Part shown: piece after piece, positions 61,665-64,000 of the stretch
Layout: each line of letters starts with the position of its first letter
Position numbering within the stretch: position 1 is the first letter of the stretch
Program-made: the position numbers and the translations under genes
Assembly (NCBI RefSeq): GCF_009766085.1
Contig: NZ_LMUF01000052.1
Coordinates: forward strand, 428,392 to 492,391
Reading direction: 5' to 3'
Source: Burkholderia sp. S171
Lineage (GTDB): Bacteria; Pseudomonadota; Gammaproteobacteria; Burkholderiales; Burkholderiaceae
DNA: 64,000 nucleotides
Notes under the pieces: model-generated
Database searches by the model: none
Told to the model about the DNA's origin: nothing
Seen by the model: the letters and a program-made list of their open reading frames with translations, nothing else

Positions 61665-62606
61665 ATGGACACACTTCCGCCGTTGCGAGCGTTACAGGTA
61701 TTCGACACCCTCGGCCGTTGCGGGGGAGTGGTCGAGACAGCGCGCCGGCTCGGCGTCTCGCCGGGCGCGGTCAGCCAGCAGATCAAGATACTGGAAGATT
61801 CATTGGGCATGCGGCTGCTGGCGAGAGAAGGCAAGCGGCTTCGTCTGACTGCAGCCGGCGTGCGTTATCACGAAACCTGCGCAGCGGCGTTCGAAAGCCT
61901 GCGCGTAGCGGGCGCCGAGATCGAGCGAGTCAGGAACAGGCGTAGCCTCAGCGTGAGCGCACTGCCCTCATTGCTGTCAAAGTGGCTCGCGCCGCGCATC
62001 TACGAATGGCAAAGCGAGCATCCGGAACTGGATGTGTATCTGGACGGCACGCATTCGGAGCCGTCGCCCGATGGCCCCGAGATCGACTTCCGCATTACCT
62101 ACGGCGAACGCATCGATCATGCGGGCACTACGGTGGAGTTGTTTCGTGACAGCGTCGTACCCGTATGCAGCCCCCGGTTGCTCAACACCGGGCGACCGCT
62201 GGTCAAGCTGGACGACATTCTTGCTTACCCCTTACTGTCGATAGACTGGTTTCCCAAGTTTTCCTCGCCGCCGTCCTGGCGCGAATGGTTTGCGGCCAAA
62301 GGCATTGATTGTCCCGAGGACATGCGCAGCAATCGCCTGGTGTTTTCGTTGTCAGGACTCGCGATACAGGCCGCCATTGAAGGCCATGGGTTCGTGCTGG
62401 CGCAGACATCAATGATCATTGATGACTTGACCGCGGGCCGCCTCGTGTTGCCGTTTCCGGTCGGCGTGGCGCTGCCCTCACCCTATTTCCTGACCTGGCA
62501 GGCCAGCAGCTTCGACCAGCCGCACTGCCGCGTTTTCCATCGATGGATCCTCACGCGCAGCCGCGAACAGCAAGCGATCAACGACCGGTTGCTCGGTCCT
62601 GGGTAG
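61665..62606 (+). CDS. LysR-family transcriptional regulator (GcvA-like)
   Basis: A 313-aa regulator. The N-terminal HTH reads LRALQVFDTLGRCGGVVETARRLGVSPGAVSQQIKILED in pattern, here LRALQVFDTLGR and then ARRLGVSPGAVSQQIK. The effector domain carries SVSALPSLLSKWLAPR and DFRITYGE, typical of the GcvA subgroup. ATG 61665 is preferred over 61644, as it starts with the usual few residues before the HTH. It is divergent from the Rieske-peptidase operon and probably controls it through the palindrome between them. Confidence 0.92.
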   Translation: MDTLPPLRALQVFDTLGRCGGVVETARRLGVSPGAVSQQIKILEDSLGMRLLAREGKRLRLTAAGVRYHETCAAAFESLRVAGAEIERVRNRRSLSVSALPSLLSKWLAPRIYEWQSEHPELDVYLDGTHSEPSPDGPEIDFRITYGERIDHAGTTVELFRDSVVPVCSPRLLNTGRPLVKLDDILAYPLLSIDWFPKFSSPPSWREWFAAKGIDCPEDMRSNRLVFSLSGLAIQAAIEGHGFVLAQTSMIIDDLTAGRLVLPFPVGVALPSPYFLTWQASSFDQPHCRVFHRWILTRSREQQAINDRLLGPG

Positions 62607-62628
62607 CGCCGTGCACAGGAGTTTTTTT
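62597..62628 (+). terminator. Possible terminator after the lysR-type gene
   Basis: TCCTG 62597-62601 and CAGGA 62616-62620 form a short stem overlapping the stop codon, followed by seven T residues at 62622-62628. The stem is only 5 bp, so this is weak but the T-run is clear. Confidence 0.4.
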
Positions 62629-62792
62629 AGTCGCTGGCGTTCCCGCTGACGACTGCACGACGCAGGCGCTTTACGAGCGTCCCGCCGCTATCGGTCAGCC
62701 GAACAGAGCCGCAATCTCGTGATGGCTCAGCATGACCGCTCTCCGTATGATTTATTTCGAAAATGCAAACGCTCTCGACCGTCCCGGGCGCG

Positions 62793-63020
62793 CTACATAC
62801 TGCCCATGAATTTGCCGAGGCAGTACTTTCCATACACCCGGCAATAGCCGGTGACGACCCAGTGTTTTCCAACGCTGACATGCGACTGCGCCGACACGTG
62901 AATCAAGTTGGGAGCGAATGACCGCGTAGCGGGATTAAGAATGGCAAATAGCAGAAGAACAAGCAGCCCTATCACGCGGCGCGCCAGGCTGATTGTGCGG
63001 CGAAGCTGATTTGGGTCCAT
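62793..63020 (-). CDS. Small hypothetical membrane or exported protein
   Basis: A 75-aa protein with a basic N-terminus (MDPNQLRRTISLARR), one hydrophobic segment (VIGLLVLLLFAILNP, residues about 16-30) and a mature tail with three aromatic-flanked cysteine/tyrosine turns (GYCRVYGKYC). ATG 63020 has a clean AAGGA site 7 bases upstream. It may be a small inner-membrane or secreted protein; I do not recognise the family. Confidence 0.6.
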   Translation of the reverse strand: MDPNQLRRTISLARRVIGLLVLLLFAILNPATRSFAPNLIHVSAQSHVSVGKHWVVTGYCRVYGKYCLGKFMGSM

Positions 63021-63163
63021 CGCCAATCCTTCGTCGGCTAATGCATTGATTGCGCGCTTGCACAGGCTTGATGAACTTACGATGCAAACACGCCGGGCCG
63101 CGAAACCGAAGAGAGCGGGCATGACTTCGTCATACCGCACGTTGTCACGCCCGCGCTTAGTGC

Positions 63164-64000
63164 TTAGTGCAACCAGATCATCTGCACGACCTTTACCACC
63201 ACCAGCCCAACCGCCACGATCAGGTAACCGCGCAGCACACCCATCCAGATCCGCTTTGTCAGCGTGAGGTTCGGCGGCGGCAGCTGATCCAGCGCCGGCA
63301 TGCGCCAGGTATCCCGCGTTTCCCGCGTTTCCCGCGTTTCCCGCGTTTCCCGCGTTTCCTTCAGATAGCGCTGCTCGGTGCGCCCTTGCGCGCCGTCCGC
63401 TGCTTCGTGGCCACGTTTGCGAAAGACCAACATGGCCAGGTACCCCACCACGGCCAATGCAGTTCCACCACCCAGCACTTCAAGAATGGTTTCGCCGGTG
63501 ATGTCCGGGTACACAACGGATGCTGTCAGGATAATCGACAACATCACCAGGACCCAGATAACCGCGCCCGTGAAAACGTTGAGCTTCTTCGAGTTGGCCC
63601 ACGGTCCAAGCACCGCTTTGTCGTTGCACAATAACAGCAGGAAAACCGTTGCGCTAGGCAACAAAACGCCCGCGAGTGTTTGCACGGCTTCCGTCAGCAA
63701 TCCCAGCGGACTGCCTGGAATAAGCACGAGTGCCGCGGCAGCAGCCACAATGCCGAAATACACCAGATAGAAACCCTTTGCGTCCGACACACCACGGTGC
63801 AGCGAGTGACGAATCTTGAAGACGTCGCCAATGGCATAGGCCGTCGACAGCGACACCGCCGCCGCACCAATGATGCATGCGTCAAGCAAGGCCACGGCGA
63901 ACAGCGTGGCGCTCGTGCGTCCCGCATATTTGCTCAAGCCTGCGATCACCCCGCCTGCATCGGTGAAGTTACCGAACTCGGGCTTGCCGGCGTACAGCGC
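63164..64000 (-). CDS. NRAMP-family divalent metal transporter, C-terminal part (5' end outside window)
   Basis: The minus-strand frame enters from beyond 64000 and ends at TAA 63164. It encodes about 278 residues with five to six membrane helices, including NFTDAGGVIAGLSKYAGR and ATVFLLLLCNDKAVLGPW, the latter typical of the later helices of NRAMP transporters. Such proteins import Mn2+ or Fe2+ with protons. Near the C-terminus a hydrophilic loop contains a Glu-Thr-Arg tripeptide repeat encoded by a 9-bp tandem repeat. The apparent internal start at 63949 is not the real one, because the frame continues upstream. Confidence 0.85.
   Translation of the reverse strand, partial: ALYAGKPEFGNFTDAGGVIAGLSKYAGRTSATLFAVALLDACIIGAAAVSLSTAYAIGDVFKIRHSLHRGVSDAKGFYLVYFGIVAAAAALVLIPGSPLGLLTEAVQTLAGVLLPSATVFLLLLCNDKAVLGPWANSKKLNVFTGAVIWVLVMLSIILTASVVYPDITGETILEVLGGGTALAVVGYLAMLVFRKRGHEAADGAQGRTEQRYLKETRETRETRETRETRDTWRMPALDQLPPPNLTLTKRIWMGVLRGYLIVAVGLVVVKVVQMIWLH
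63312..63356. repeat. 9-bp minisatellite (five copies) inside the NRAMP-type gene
   Basis: TCCCGCGTT is repeated five times exactly from 63312 to 63356. As the unit is nine bases, copy-number change keeps the reading frame and would add or remove Glu-Thr-Arg units in a predicted cytoplasmic loop. Confidence 0.9.

Noticed and set aside
62627-62881. An 84-aa minus-strand frame after the lysR-type gene
   Set aside because: It overlaps the better supported 75-aa gene in another frame and lacks a convincing ribosome site.

Overview
The window is high-GC proteobacterial DNA. Gene content points to a Burkholderiaceae genome of the Paraburkholderia/Caballeronia type: a DUF4148 secreted peptide, many LysR/IclR/GntR-controlled catabolic clusters, MCPs, PuuB-type FAD oxidases and a two-component Rieske oxygenase. 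This placement rests on gene style only. It looks like accessory, catabolic replicon sequence. I saw no rRNA, tRNA, CRISPR array, complete insertion sequence or integrase.

Layout. 1-4082: two LysR paralogues (the first cut by the window edge) flank a desuccinylase/aspartoacylase-type M14 enzyme and a convincing ornithine cyclodeaminase. 4120-7638: a SxxK serine hydrolase, divergent from a Gfo/Idh/MocA dehydrogenase and a small DMT (DUF606) transporter. 7726-12597: a probable tartrate-type hydroxy-acid locus with a fumarase/aspartase-superfamily lyase, a D-tartrate dehydratase-like enolase, a dicarboxylate symporter and a divergent GntR/UTRA regulator with a palindromic site. 12622-18404: an MCP with a damaged N-terminus, an orphan fliD, a class I fructose-bisphosphate aldolase and a GNAT acetyltransferase. 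18579-31825: one long minus-strand cluster (aldo/keto reductase, class III aminotransferase, two PuuB-like FAD oxidases, HyuA/HyuB hydantoinase-oxoprolinase, an SBP without permeases and a PrpF isomerase) facing a divergent IclR regulator.

31930-43529 is a mixed stretch: HAD phosphatase, an unusual lipoprotein with two TonB-C-like domains, DUF4148, a cytoplasmic MCP, a GST, an 11-TPR protein fused to a GT9-like domain, an SDR divergent from a GlxA/AraC regulator, and a class V aminotransferase. 43841-50218 looks like a ketone/alcohol module: Baeyer-Villiger-type monooxygenase, alpha/beta hydrolase and TetR on one strand, ALDH and GMC oxidoreductase converging on the other. 50377-54516 is the oddest part. 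It holds a deletion scar that beheaded a divergent tetR/SDR pair, a two-gene AT-richer cassette encoding a 249-aa unknown protein and a 155-aa protein with a caspase-like (CHAT/C80-type) His...Cys pattern, and then a leucine-rich-repeat protein kinase. 54585-62606 carries an L-lactate dehydrogenase-like flavoenzyme and a five-gene minus-strand operon (Rieske oxygenase, its reductase, DUF2817 M14 peptidase, amino-acid SBP, M81 metallopeptidase). That operon is divergent from a LysR gene, with a perfect 15-bp palindrome between them. The window ends in a partial NRAMP-family metal transporter containing an in-frame 9-bp tandem repeat.

Most clusters follow one plan: a regulator divergent from an operon of enzymes plus a transport component for a small nitrogenous or hydroxy-acid substrate. 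Two clusters carry only the periplasmic binding protein of an ABC importer, so permeases must come from elsewhere. The best candidate for something undescribed is the 51.2-52.6 kb cassette beside the LRR kinase.
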